DNA from: H2-BAC3 sp045863035
GTDB taxonomy: Bacteria; Bacteroidota; Ignavibacteria; Ignavibacteriales; Ignavibacteriaceae
DNA length: 31,428 nucleotides
Direction of reading: 5' to 3'
NCBI GenBank assembly: GCA_045863035.1
Contig: BTUV01000025.1
Span: 1-31,428 of the forward strand
Position 1 is the stretch's first letter. Each line of letters opens with the position of its first letter. Position numbers and translations under genes: made by a program. This document shows positions 1-8,066 of the stretch, piece by piece. The notes under the pieces were generated by a model. It was not told the origin of the DNA and did not search any database. It saw only the letters and a program-made list of their open reading frames with translations.

Positions 1-50
1 ACGATGCAATCGCAGAGACAAATTTTTATCCACACAAGGTTTTTGCGATT

Positions 51-135
51 GCGTCTTCTCATCTTGTATCGGCGTGAACATACCTTGCGTCTTCTCATCG
101 TGTATCGGTGTTTTACCGATTTCGTCGTCTCATTG
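51..135. repeat. Degenerate tandem repeat, ~36-bp period, three copies
   Basis: The motif GCGTCTTCTCATCnTGTATCG occurs at 51 and again at 87. A weaker third copy (CGTCGTCTCATTGTG) starts near 123, giving a period of 35-36 bp. Copies diverge within the unit, and there are no conserved spacers. The rest of 1-317 has no convincing gene: it holds a stretch at 150-185 resembling low-complexity CTTTGCG-type repeats, a strong AAGGAGG followed by a 16-codon ORF that runs into the terminator, and AT-rich sequence. Function unknown. Confidence 0.45.
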
Positions 136-213
136 TGATAAATGAACTTAAACTTCGTGTTTCTTTGCGAATGACTTTGCGTTAAAAAAGGAGGTATTGA
201 TGTATTTTAAAAC

Positions 214-248
214 AAAAAAGCCCCGGCTGCTAACCAGGGCTTTCTTTT
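214..248 (-). terminator. Rho-independent terminator, probably bidirectional
   Basis: A 7-bp stem (AAAGCCC at 217-223 with GGGCTTT at 237-243) has a 13-nt loop that may pair further (GG/CC). On the minus strand it is followed by a run of T (complement of the A-run 214-219); on the plus strand it is followed by TTTCTTTT. It lies about 70 bp beyond the stop codon of the minus-strand gene ending at 318, so it most likely ends that transcript. Confidence 0.7.
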
Positions 249-317
249 AATTAAAAATTAAGAATTATAAATTAAAACCAATTCATAATTCATCCTTCAT
301 ACTTCATACTTCAGTTA

Positions 318-2018
318 TTATCCTTTTATTCTCTTTCCTTTTTCTTCATGGATAAATATCCAGCTTACCACGCGGCCGGGGTCAACTGTTTCGTAATTAT
401 TCCAGTATGATTTGGTGCGGACGTGAAGCGAGCTGCTGTCGTCATCGCTTATAGAATCTGCCTCCACCATCAGGGCTTTCAGGCGTTTTTTCCACTGGGA
501 CATATTCTCTTTGCGCAGATCAACCCAGCCATCGTTAGCCCACATATCAATGGTCTTCTGATCCATCGGCAGAAATGCATTTCCGGTCTGCACGGGTATC
601 TTTACATTATTACCTCGGAGCAAAGTTTTGCCGTCAGGGAAAAGTACCGGTATTCCGATTGAAACAATTCTGCTCGTTAATTCTTTATCTTCCGATATGA
701 GCTTAAAGCAGTCATCAGAAAGTTTTTTTGCATCATATTCGGCAGCCCCCTTCATGGTGCCTGCTACTTTAGAAATCAGATATACCTCATAAAGCAGTTT
801 TGACAGCCGCGGTGGACCAAGCATCTCAAAGGCGACTGAGTCTATTCCAGACTCTTTTTCAAGCTGCCTCATTCTGTTTACAGCAAAGTGCTGCATATAT
901 CCTGCGCGGTAACTGGGGTTCAATATTGCGTTGTCAAGCGCGTTGATGACATCATGACCGGTATTGCCTCCTTTTATTTCAAAAATGATATTGTCTGCTA
1001 TCTCCTCCGGCGTAACAAACTCCATCTGCTTCTGCGCGCTGATTGCTTCAAACTCACCTCGTGAAAAGATGCCGTTTTCACCGGTATCTATAAATACAGA
1101 TTGCAGCGGTTTTCCGCTTGAAGGAATTTTATCTTTCAGCGCGAAGCGGTATTCACTCCCCAGCACCTGAGCCATTTCAGGTTCTATATCAAGCAGCTCA
1201 ATTTCCTTCCCTCTTTTCTTTATCGGACCAAATGTTATACGTTTCCATGCAATTGCTGCAGCCGGTTTTATTTCTTTGGTGATTGCTGTATCAGGAGTTC
1301 TTGCCATCAGGAAGAGCAGGAGTGTGTGTGCACCGGCTACGGCTGATTTGCTCAAGAGCACGCGAGATGGTTTTTCTTCACTATGTGTATAGGGTATATT
1401 CAGACCCATACCGCCGGTTCCGCTTGTGCCCACCTTAAAATAAATCTGGGTTTTTGCTTTTGCCATCGCATTATAAAAAATCTGTATATGACGGATAAGC
1501 TGCGGAAGATACATGGTGCAGAAAAGTTTTTCAATCTCGGCAGTCAGTTCATCATTCCCGGGTTTTGCAAGAAGTCGGTTTTGGAGCGTCTTGTATGTAG
1601 TATATACATCCTGATACGCGATACCGGTCGCGGTGTTAATGCAGTCGATTATTACATCTGGTTTAAATTTGGTTATCAGCTTATAGAGCGATGAGGCCTC
1701 AAGAATTTCCTGGGTCAGCTCTTCCATGGTATCTTGCATCGTTTTTTTCCGCATGACCGGATCACTCAGTATTTCCGCCCGGTCCAACTCTTTATACTCA
1801 TCCCGGAGGAAAACATTGCCCCACCAGGGTATAAAAAAGTTTGCCGGATAGCCGGGGAATTCCTTTTTCAGGTGTACTACTGCTTCCTGGGCTTCTTCCT
1901 TTTTGAGAGAGGTGACTATAATACGACCCGGCTGTTCGGGGAGCATTTTTCTTATGACGGAGTTGCCAACCAGACCCCATCCGCCGAGTACAAGGACGGT
2001 TTTATTTTTAATATCCAT
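318..2018 (-). CDS. Large SDR-like NAD(P)-binding Rossmann-fold protein, function unknown
   Basis: 566 residues. The N terminus (residues 7-19) is a beta strand followed by a glycine-rich loop, GGWGLVG, the usual dinucleotide-binding signature of extended short-chain dehydrogenase/reductase folds. Around residue 120 the pattern KPDVIIDCINTATG resembles the strand 4/5 edge of such folds. A central stretch containing VGTSGTGGMGLNIPYTHSEEKPSR is rich in glycine and may be the catalytic or substrate region. I cannot find a clear YxxxK catalytic pair, and the protein is much longer than a classical SDR (250-350 residues), so the C-terminal ~250 residues are an uncharacterised extension. No signal peptide, so probably cytoplasmic. 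An AGGAAAG-like ribosome site precedes the start. It is divergent from the glycosyltransferase at 2099, about 80 bp away. Substrate and reaction are not inferable from sequence alone. Confidence 0.75.
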   Translation of the reverse strand: MDIKNKTVLVLGGWGLVGNSVIRKMLPEQPGRIIVTSLKKEEAQEAVVHLKKEFPGYPANFFIPWWGNVFLRDEYKELDRAEILSDPVMRKKTMQDTMEELTQEILEASSLYKLITKFKPDVIIDCINTATGIAYQDVYTTYKTLQNRLLAKPGNDELTAEIEKLFCTMYLPQLIRHIQIFYNAMAKAKTQIYFKVGTSGTGGMGLNIPYTHSEEKPSRVLLSKSAVAGAHTLLLFLMARTPDTAITKEIKPAAAIAWKRITFGPIKKRGKEIELLDIEPEMAQVLGSEYRFALKDKIPSSGKPLQSVFIDTGENGIFSRGEFEAISAQKQMEFVTPEEIADNIIFEIKGGNTGHDVINALDNAILNPSYRAGYMQHFAVNRMRQLEKESGIDSVAFEMLGPPRLSKLLYEVYLISKVAGTMKGAAEYDAKKLSDDCFKLISEDKELTSRIVSIGIPVLFPDGKTLLRGNNVKIPVQTGNAFLPMDQKTIDMWANDGWVDLRKENMSQWKKRLKALMVEADSISDDDSSSLHVRTKSYWNNYETVDPGRVVSWIFIHEEKGKRIKG

Positions 2019-2047
2019 AACGAACCTGTCTTTCCTAACTGTATGCT

Positions 2048-2055
2048 TATATTTG
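2048..2055 (+). promoter_or_regulatory. Possible Bacteroidota-type -7 element
   Basis: TATATTTG matches the TAnnTTTG -7 consensus of the Bacteroidota primary sigma factor and lies 43 bp upstream of the glycosyltransferase start at 2099. No TTTG-like -33 box is found at the expected distance, so this is weak. Confidence 0.3.
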
Positions 2056-2098
2056 ATTTTAGTTTTCTACATTCAGAGAAATTTATCCCTGTTCCGGC

Positions 2099-3379
2099 AT
2101 GCAAAATGACATTCTCCTGCGATATCTTCGCAAGTTCAGGAAATTTGAATACCCATCGAGCATGGGAAATAGCGATTTCTTTGATATTGCAATTATTATA
2201 CCAATAAAAAATGAGAACCCCGGTTTCCAGGAGACCATTCACTCCCTGCTGAAATGTACCCCGCCGAAGCGGACAAAAATAGCGGTTATTGCAGTAGTAA
2301 ACAACTCCGCCAACGACTCAGATGATATAAAAGAAAATAACCGGCAGTCACTCCTCTGGCTTAAATCTTTTGCTGAGAGGAGCTCCCAAACCCGACTGCA
2401 AGTTGCCTGGATTGATGCCTCACAGCAAAAACCCCTTGATCCGAAAGATGCCGGGGTCGGGCTTGCCAGAAAGTCCGGAATGGATGAAGCACTTGTCAGA
2501 CTGGCTGATCCGCTGAAAGGACTGCTTGTTTGTCTGGATGCTGACTGCACAGTAAACATGGACTATCTGATTGCGATTGAGGAAGAATACCTCTTTGGCG
2601 AATTCAAAGCAGGTGTGGCACGTTTTGAACACTCAACTGATGGACTTAGCCAGGAGCACCTGAGCGCCATTCTTTCATACGAGTTATATATACGGCTTTA
2701 CGCGGCGGGGGTCACCTACGCCGGCTCGCATTACTCATATTTACCTGTCGGGTCAACCATAATAACAACCGGCGCGGTTTATATGGCGGCAGAGGGGATG
2801 AATAAACGGAAAGCCGCGGAGGATTTTTATTTCCTGGAAAAGGTTGCAAAATTCACCCCCATTAAAACAATTCATGGCGCGATGGTATATCCCTCTGCAC
2901 GAACCTCCCGCCGCGTGCCGTTCGGGACGGGTCCTGCGGTTGATGATATATTAAAGGGGGAACGGAATCCCGATCTGATATATAATCCGGAAATCTTCAA
3001 TTACCTGCGGGACTGGCTTTCGATGTTTTCGGCACCGGCGCTTTTGTTAAAGGAAGAATATCTGGAAGCAGCAAAAGGAATTCATCCCGGTGTGTATGGC
3101 TATCTGAGTACTCCGGTAATTACCCGTGAACTGGGGAATTTTCTTGCACACTCAAACCCAGGCAAAGATCTCATCAGAAGAAAGCGAAGCTGGTTTGACG
3201 CACTCAAAACACTGAGGATGGTACATACCATAAGAGACGGATATCTGCCGGATATACCGGTTGATGAAGCAATTGAAAAGTTTGCGGAAATAACCGGACT
3301 CACCTCACAAACGTATATACCGGATAAATCAGAACGGTTAAAAAAACAGTTGGAGTGGATACGAATAATAAAGCCGTAA
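2099..3379 (+). CDS. Glycosyltransferase family 2-like protein (GT-A fold)
   Basis: 426 residues. After a short leader, residues ~28-37 read IAIIIPIKNE, the first strand of a GT-A nucleotide-sugar-binding fold. A DxD-like motif (CLDADCTV) at about residue 142 would bind the metal and sugar nucleotide. AEDFYFLEKV around residue 240 resembles the ED acceptor/base motif of GT2 enzymes. There are no transmembrane segments, so it is probably cytoplasmic or membrane-peripheral; the donor and acceptor are unknown. The start is uncertain: ATG 2099 lacks a clear ribosome site, and ATG 2162 (22 codons in) would still leave the whole domain. The gene is divergent from the SDR-like protein, so both may belong to one pathway, perhaps a glycan or nucleotide-sugar pathway (inference only). 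Confidence 0.8.
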   Translation: MQNDILLRYLRKFRKFEYPSSMGNSDFFDIAIIIPIKNENPGFQETIHSLLKCTPPKRTKIAVIAVVNNSANDSDDIKENNRQSLLWLKSFAERSSQTRLQVAWIDASQQKPLDPKDAGVGLARKSGMDEALVRLADPLKGLLVCLDADCTVNMDYLIAIEEEYLFGEFKAGVARFEHSTDGLSQEHLSAILSYELYIRLYAAGVTYAGSHYSYLPVGSTIITTGAVYMAAEGMNKRKAAEDFYFLEKVAKFTPIKTIHGAMVYPSARTSRRVPFGTGPAVDDILKGERNPDLIYNPEIFNYLRDWLSMFSAPALLLKEEYLEAAKGIHPGVYGYLSTPVITRELGNFLAHSNPGKDLIRRKRSWFDALKTLRMVHTIRDGYLPDIPVDEAIEKFAEITGLTSQTYIPDKSERLKKQLEWIRIIKP

Positions 3380-3557
3380 ACTATTTTTGAAAATTTGTGG
3401 TAAAAAATTACTTGCGCAGTGGCAAGCAAAGTTCACGCAATGTAACTCAGAGTTTTTTCGTTTTGTGTAATTCGTGTTGAAAAATCGTGTTAATTAATTC
3501 TTTAAAAGTTCACTCCACGACGCTAAGGGAACTTCCACTACTAATTAAAATAATATA

Positions 3558-3836
3558 TTAATTTGAATGTTTTTCGTATGAATCAATCAATCTACTATGA
3601 GGACTATTGCATCTTCCATCATTTTTTAAATCCCAATATTTACGAATAAATTTCCCTATGAATTTATTAGCAGTATCTTTTCCTTTTAAATTGACAAATC
3701 CTTCATATACAGACATATAGTTTTCTTCTATTTCTAAAAAAACCAAATCAGTCAGGTTTTCTGGGCAATTCATTCTGTAATGATTAAATTTGCCATCAAG
3801 AATGCTTATAAGTGTGTTTTCAATAAGACTCGCCAT
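3558..3836 (-). CDS. Hypothetical 92-residue protein
   Basis: Not recognised. 92 residues, acidic/basic mixed, no signal peptide or membrane segment. The C-terminal half contains a repeatedly basic stretch (KFIRKYWDLKNDGRC) and ends with SRLIDSYEKHSN. A good ribosome-binding site (GTGAGGAGTT) sits just before the ATG, and a TAnnTTTG element lies about 60 bp upstream, so it is probably a true gene. Its codons are visibly more AT-rich than those of the neighbouring operons, and it stands alone between AT-rich spacers, which suggests a mobile or recently acquired orphan. It could be a small cassette-type protein; there is no basis for assigning a function. Confidence 0.6.
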   Translation of the reverse strand: MASLIENTLISILDGKFNHYRMNCPENLTDLVFLEIEENYMSVYEGFVNLKGKDTANKFIGKFIRKYWDLKNDGRCNSPHSRLIDSYEKHSN

Positions 3837-3898
3837 AACTCCTCACTGTAAAATTAAGAATTCGAATTTAACAATTTTTTATTAATTTATCTAATCTA

Positions 3899-3906
3899 CA
3901 AAGTTA
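3899..3906 (-). promoter_or_regulatory. Possible -7 promoter element of the 92-residue gene
   Basis: The minus strand reads TAACTTTG, an exact TAnnTTTG match, 62 bp before the ATG at 3836. A -33 TTTG is not present at the canonical spacing (ATTA occurs there), so only the -7 half is supported. Confidence 0.35.
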
Positions 3907-3935
3907 ATGATTTTTATGCAAATATTAATCCTGAT

Positions 3936-4015
3936 AGTGTGCTGTTGCTTTAGAGAATGATATTTCTTTCGTTTGTGGTTAGTCAACAAACTAATACGGC
4001 ACCACACTGCTAACC
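3936..4015. repeat. Interlocking inverted repeats
   Basis: Three inverted pairs occur in 80 bp: GTTTGT (3971-3976) with ACAAAC (3986-3991); GGTTAG (3977-3982) with CTAACC (4010-4015); AGTGTG (3936-3941) with CACACT (4003-4008). The first two are interleaved rather than nested. The site lies just beyond the stop of the Omp85-type gene on the minus strand. There is no T-run, so it is not a classical terminator. Confidence 0.4.
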
Positions 4016-4074
4016 ATCAGTCAAATTCATGCTATTCGTGGCAAAATCTCGCAGAGGCGCTACAGCACAAACAG

Positions 4075-5817
4075 CTAAAACTCCGACACTATCCCGAAAT
4101 GAATTTTCCCCTCTGAAAATGAGTCTCCCTTAGCCAGACCATATTCTACTCGCAACATTCCCGCGCCTGTTTCCAGATATACTCCCGCGCCATAGCCAGA
4201 TTTAACTTGCTCATCTGCGGTAACGCGCGATACCGGATTTGCTTCCCGCATATAGTAGGCAATATCAAAAAACGGATAAATAAAAGTTCTCCCTCCCGTA
4301 AGGAATCGATATTCTAAATTTGCCATCAGAATACGCTGTGCCAGAAACTGATTCTCCCTGTAGCCGCGCAGATCAGTATTACCCCCCAGAAGGAAGAAAT
4401 CATTTGTTTCAAGGTTATCACCGCTAACTTCCTGATACTTCAGCCGGATTGCCGCAACCTGTCGCCGGACAATAGTTGAATAAAGATGGAAATGCACGGA
4501 AGACTTGCGCAACAGAAACGAAAGCTGCTGCCCCGGCGCCAGAAATTCTAAGGGTCCGTTAATTTTTTTATTGGACAGACCGAAAGCAGCTTTTATATAT
4601 ATACCATTTTCCGGTGTAAGAGGATCATTCCGCGAATCAAATTCTGCCTCCGCGCTGTTTGTAAAATACGATGAGTTATATACCGTAAAGCGGGCAACCG
4701 TATCATTCGCCTGAGGCACAATGCTTTCGTAACCGCCTCTCCAGCTCAAAGTTACATTTTCATTTAGCATATAATCTGCCGCGAAATCATATTTAAGCTG
4801 AACGTAAGTAGTGTCTTGTTTTCGCTGAAAGACTCCCCCGCTCAGGTTAACAGGATAACCAAAAAGCCAGGGCTCGGTGTATTTCATCTCAAGCTCCTGT
4901 GAGTTACGGTCAATTTTCTGCCAGCGCAGCCCAGCCATTCGGGCAGAACCAAAAATATTCCTGAAAGAGACGGTGAGCAGTCCGGTTATATAACCGCTTT
5001 TTTCATTCTTGCCAGGAGGCATATACCCGACAATGCCGTCAAAATTGTTAAACTGACGCTCCCTTACTGCAATCGAAAGAACTCCTTCATTCTTAGAGTT
5101 AAAATAAAATGTCGGGGGCTGCACCGGCTCAAATAACCGCAGGCGGTTCAGGCGCGGTGGTATTCTTGCCGCGAATTCATCACTATAGTACTCCACCTCC
5201 TTCAGACGAAGCTCCCTGATTATTACCATTCGTCCGGTCAAATCATTCCCCGTAATTTCAACCTGTTTTATTATCCCCTTCGGACCACTGTTCAGCCCCA
5301 AATAAACTGAAACAGAATCCTGAACAAGGTCAACTTTTCTGATAATAACCGATGAAAAAGGATAACCTTTTTTCTCCTCCTGTAAGAGCAGTGATTTAAT
5401 TGCATTTTCAATAACAAGCCGGTCAAAGAAAGTGCCCGCCAGTTCTTCATTCACATCCGCGAGGTCAGGCATTATCGAGTCAGCGGCAATAATTTCTTTT
5501 ACAATGCTGCGCTTACCGGCCGATATATAACAATGAAGTGAGGAAGAAGAAGAATCATCGGAGAACTCTTTTTGAACACTCAGACCCTCAACCGAGAAAT
5601 ACCCGAAATCTTTAAGCATTTCAAGCAGAAGTTTTTTTGCCTTTTCTTCAGGCAGAGAATCAGAAGCCAATTGCGCCGGAGTCAGAGCCATCTGTTTCCT
5701 GAGCGATTCAGGAAGATTCTGATCACCTGAAATTGTAATTTCTCTTACTGTCTGGGAATAAAGCGGTGCAAAAAAGAGGAGGAAGAAAAAGACAGGGCTA
5801 ATGAAAAGTTGCTTCAT
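4075..5817 (-). CDS. Omp85-superfamily outer-membrane protein (BamA/TamA-like, surface antigen domain)
   Basis: 580 residues from ATG 5817; a TTG two codons earlier (5823) is a less likely start. A hydrophobic signal peptide occupies residues 1-22 and ends YSQ. Residues ~25-250 look like POTRA-type modules (for example the segment IIKQVEITGNDLTGRMVIIRE). The rest has alternating beta-strand character of a 16-strand barrel, with GGNTDLRGYRENQF resembling the Omp85 loop-6 (V/L)RG(F/Y) motif, and a terminal phenylalanine typical of outer-membrane barrels. It is shorter than BamA (~800 residues), so it probably is a TamA-like or specialised family member. The role would be insertion or export of outer-membrane components, but the substrate is unknown. 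It overlaps the sugar-kinase gene upstream by 20 bp, implying translational coupling. Confidence 0.85.
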   Translation of the reverse strand: MKQLFISPVFFFLLFFAPLYSQTVREITISGDQNLPESLRKQMALTPAQLASDSLPEEKAKKLLLEMLKDFGYFSVEGLSVQKEFSDDSSSSSLHCYISAGKRSIVKEIIAADSIMPDLADVNEELAGTFFDRLVIENAIKSLLLQEEKKGYPFSSVIIRKVDLVQDSVSVYLGLNSGPKGIIKQVEITGNDLTGRMVIIRELRLKEVEYYSDEFAARIPPRLNRLRLFEPVQPPTFYFNSKNEGVLSIAVRERQFNNFDGIVGYMPPGKNEKSGYITGLLTVSFRNIFGSARMAGLRWQKIDRNSQELEMKYTEPWLFGYPVNLSGGVFQRKQDTTYVQLKYDFAADYMLNENVTLSWRGGYESIVPQANDTVARFTVYNSSYFTNSAEAEFDSRNDPLTPENGIYIKAAFGLSNKKINGPLEFLAPGQQLSFLLRKSSVHFHLYSTIVRRQVAAIRLKYQEVSGDNLETNDFFLLGGNTDLRGYRENQFLAQRILMANLEYRFLTGGRTFIYPFFDIAYYMREANPVSRVTADEQVKSGYGAGVYLETGAGMLRVEYGLAKGDSFSEGKIHFGIVSEF

Positions 5818-6763
5818 CGTCAATCAGCTTCATTTTTTCTCCGGCAGGTTCAATACTCACCTGACCGGTCAAAGCTTCAGCTTCATGCAGAGGAACACGG
5901 CAGACATCAAAGCTGCGGGCATTTGCTGCTCCGAGCGCAACTGCAAGGCGGAGTGCATCTTTATATACAGCATCATTATACCAGCCATACATTATTCCGG
6001 CCAGGAATGCATCACCGCTTCCCGTTTCATCTTTCGCCTGTAACAGAGGAGGTGATACCACAAAATGAAAATTAAAGTTTGATGCATAAAAAAGGAACCC
6101 GCCATTGGTAATATATGCCTGCTTAATGCCATAACGGTACAAATCATTCAGGATTTCCCTTGTTTCCTTCTCATTGGCAAAATGCTCAGGATACAGCGGA
6201 AGAAGTTCGCCGGAGTTAACATGCACCACAGTAGGCGCTTCTTTAAGACAATCCTCAAGATGCGGACCGTAAGTATCAAGAAAACAGATTTTGTCATGTT
6301 TTTTTGCAAGCCGAATTCCCTCAATATATATTTCCGCGGCCTCCGGACAAGGAACACTTCCTGAAAATGAGACCATCTCAACATTAACGATCATCTTTGC
6401 CAGTTTATCTATGCAGGCGGAAATATCGGTGGAGGAAAGCGGTATATTAGTGCCAAAAACTGAAGTTCTGTTTCCGGATTCCTGCAGAAGTGATGCAGTG
6501 CGAACAGGTGCTTTTACTGAAACGGGCGCTATCGTTATCTTTTCCCACTCAAGCACCGAACGAAGTATTTTACCGGTTTCTCCTCCCAAAGGAAGAAATG
6601 CCACAGAAGGAGTTTTGAGAGCAGCAAGCTGACGCGAAATGTTTATCCCTTTGCCCCCTGCCTGCCACCTGAATTCTTCAGCACGATTGTTCCCCCCTTT
6701 CTCAAATTCATCTTTCGTATATACAAGCTCAAGCAGCGGGTTTGCTGTTACGGTAAGAATCAT
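5798..6763 (-). CDS. PfkB-family hexose kinase, 1-phosphofructokinase-like
   Basis: 321 residues, normal for the family. The N-terminal substrate motif GGKGIN (residues 36-41) and the C-terminal catalytic loop DETGSGDAFLAG (residues 245-256, general base Asp251) are those of the 1-phosphofructokinase/tagatose-6-phosphate kinase branch (FruK, LacC, Pfk2). It would phosphorylate a sugar phosphate such as fructose 1-phosphate or fructose 6-phosphate with ATP in the cytoplasm; the exact substrate cannot be read from sequence. No PTS gene is in view, which argues against a classical fructose PTS operon. It follows the GWxTD gene by 18 bp and overlaps the Omp85-type gene, so it is in the middle of the operon. 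Confidence 0.85.
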   Translation of the reverse strand: MILTVTANPLLELVYTKDEFEKGGNNRAEEFRWQAGGKGINISRQLAALKTPSVAFLPLGGETGKILRSVLEWEKITIAPVSVKAPVRTASLLQESGNRTSVFGTNIPLSSTDISACIDKLAKMIVNVEMVSFSGSVPCPEAAEIYIEGIRLAKKHDKICFLDTYGPHLEDCLKEAPTVVHVNSGELLPLYPEHFANEKETREILNDLYRYGIKQAYITNGGFLFYASNFNFHFVVSPPLLQAKDETGSGDAFLAGIMYGWYNDAVYKDALRLAVALGAANARSFDVCRVPLHEAEALTGQVSIEPAGEKMKLIDDEATFH

Positions 6764-6781
6764 AACGAAGCTGAAATGGTT

Positions 6782-8053
6782 TTACTGACGGTAACGATAG
6801 GTATCACCATACAACGGAGTTGTTAGTCTGTAGTCGCCGAAACCGGTATTATCCACGAAAACAAATCTGCGGTTAAGTTCATAATACTCCCAGATTTCGT
6901 ATGGTTTACGGTCATAATCAAAAGGGTGGCGGTCAATATTACTCGGAGCACCCAATATGATATATACCATTCCCATATCAGTTCTCCACCCTTCCGTGTA
7001 ATGGGTGAAATTCCGGTTGGCATACTCAACACGGCGGAAATATTCGTTGAAAACTTCATTTTCCTGTGTGTTATCAGTCGGGTCTTTCTTTTTCCACCAG
7101 TCAAGGAAACGCTCCAGCCGCTCCTGATAATTCTGTCCCTCCTTAATTTCATCAATCTCACCGGCGGTTGCAATGTAGATCATCTGGTCAATTGCCTTAT
7201 CAAGATTTTTAATCACAAAAGGCAGCCCCACCAGAAGTGAAGCAAATGTTTTATTTACCGATGCGGCCAGACTGTATTCATCATCATTAACAGTTACCAC
7301 AGTGTTGTAGTTTCCGGCTGTGAATGCAAGAGAATCAAACTCATAATACATCTGACTGCGTCCTGCCGGCAGTTCAACTTCAAATATGCGGGAGTACACC
7401 GTCTTTTCGTCAGGCCCTGTAATATTGTAGCCGATAAACAGTTTTTCCGGTTTTTTCAGATATATTTCATAAAACACCGGCAGCACTTCAATATCTGTAG
7501 TAATTGTTCTTGAGATATTCGGAACGATAGTTCGTCCCACATTTTCTGACTTGGATGAATTCACAATAAGTATATCACTTATTGAAATCGGGGCATCAAA
7601 CTTTCTCACTACAAAATACTGCTCCGCTGCATACTCTTTTCGTGTATCTTTGTCTTCAACAACAATTTTCACGAACACGTTTTGCGCCGGAACAACAAAT
7701 GACTTTAAACTCACATTAGAATTTTTAGATGAAATGGTCTGATCAAAATTCACTGTTTCAATTTTTTCTGTCCAGACGCGTTCAGAGAGCAATGTCTTTT
7801 TATCTTCGGTATAAAAAGATGCAGTAATGCCATACTCTGCCTTAAAAGTTTCTCCATACTTTATAAACTTAACTTTATCAAACGGCATATTGATAAAAAG
7901 GTCAACCCGCGTTTTTGATGAATCAGAAGCAGAATAATTTAACAGTTCAAAATAGAAATCAGGGTTCCTCTGAAAGGTATCGTCAACCGGCTTTTTCTGT
8001 TGAGCCGTCAACGGTAGCATCAGAAGCAGCATTAGATACAGTACAATTTTCAT
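6782..8053 (-). CDS. GWxTD-domain secreted protein
   Basis: 423 residues. The true start is ATG 8053, preceded by GAAAGGA; an in-frame ATG at 8116 would lie inside rimO and put 21 charged residues before the signal peptide. The signal peptide is residues 1-18, ending TAQ. The middle (~20-270) is beta-rich. The C terminus contains EGWRTDMGMVYIILG, the GWxTD motif of a family named after it, found widely in Bacteroidota/Chlorobiota and acidobacteria; the function of the domain is unknown. Predicted periplasmic or outer-membrane associated. Spacing to rimO (13 bp) and to the sugar kinase (18 bp) places it in the operon. Confidence 0.85.
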   Translation of the reverse strand: MKIVLYLMLLLMLPLTAQQKKPVDDTFQRNPDFYFELLNYSASDSSKTRVDLFINMPFDKVKFIKYGETFKAEYGITASFYTEDKKTLLSERVWTEKIETVNFDQTISSKNSNVSLKSFVVPAQNVFVKIVVEDKDTRKEYAAEQYFVVRKFDAPISISDILIVNSSKSENVGRTIVPNISRTITTDIEVLPVFYEIYLKKPEKLFIGYNITGPDEKTVYSRIFEVELPAGRSQMYYEFDSLAFTAGNYNTVVTVNDDEYSLAASVNKTFASLLVGLPFVIKNLDKAIDQMIYIATAGEIDEIKEGQNYQERLERFLDWWKKKDPTDNTQENEVFNEYFRRVEYANRNFTHYTEGWRTDMGMVYIILGAPSNIDRHPFDYDRKPYEIWEYYELNRRFVFVDNTGFGDYRLTTPLYGDTYRYRQ

Positions 8054-8066
8054 AATAGTTTTCCTT

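Noticed and set aside
51..135. CRISPR-like array at the left edge
   Set aside because: The units are not conserved, have no unique spacers between them, and number only three.
423..1694. Several plus-strand ORFs of 68-103 codons between 423 and 1694
   Set aside because: They lie entirely antisense to the 566-residue Rossmann gene and have no family-like sequence or ribosome sites; they are shadows.
2614..2640. A sigma-54 (-24/-12) promoter at TGGCAC near 2617
   Set aside because: The -12 TTGC box is absent and the site lies within the glycosyltransferase coding region.
5801..6384. Small plus- and minus-strand ORFs within the sugar kinase gene
   Set aside because: They are frame shadows of the kinase, whose motifs are clear.
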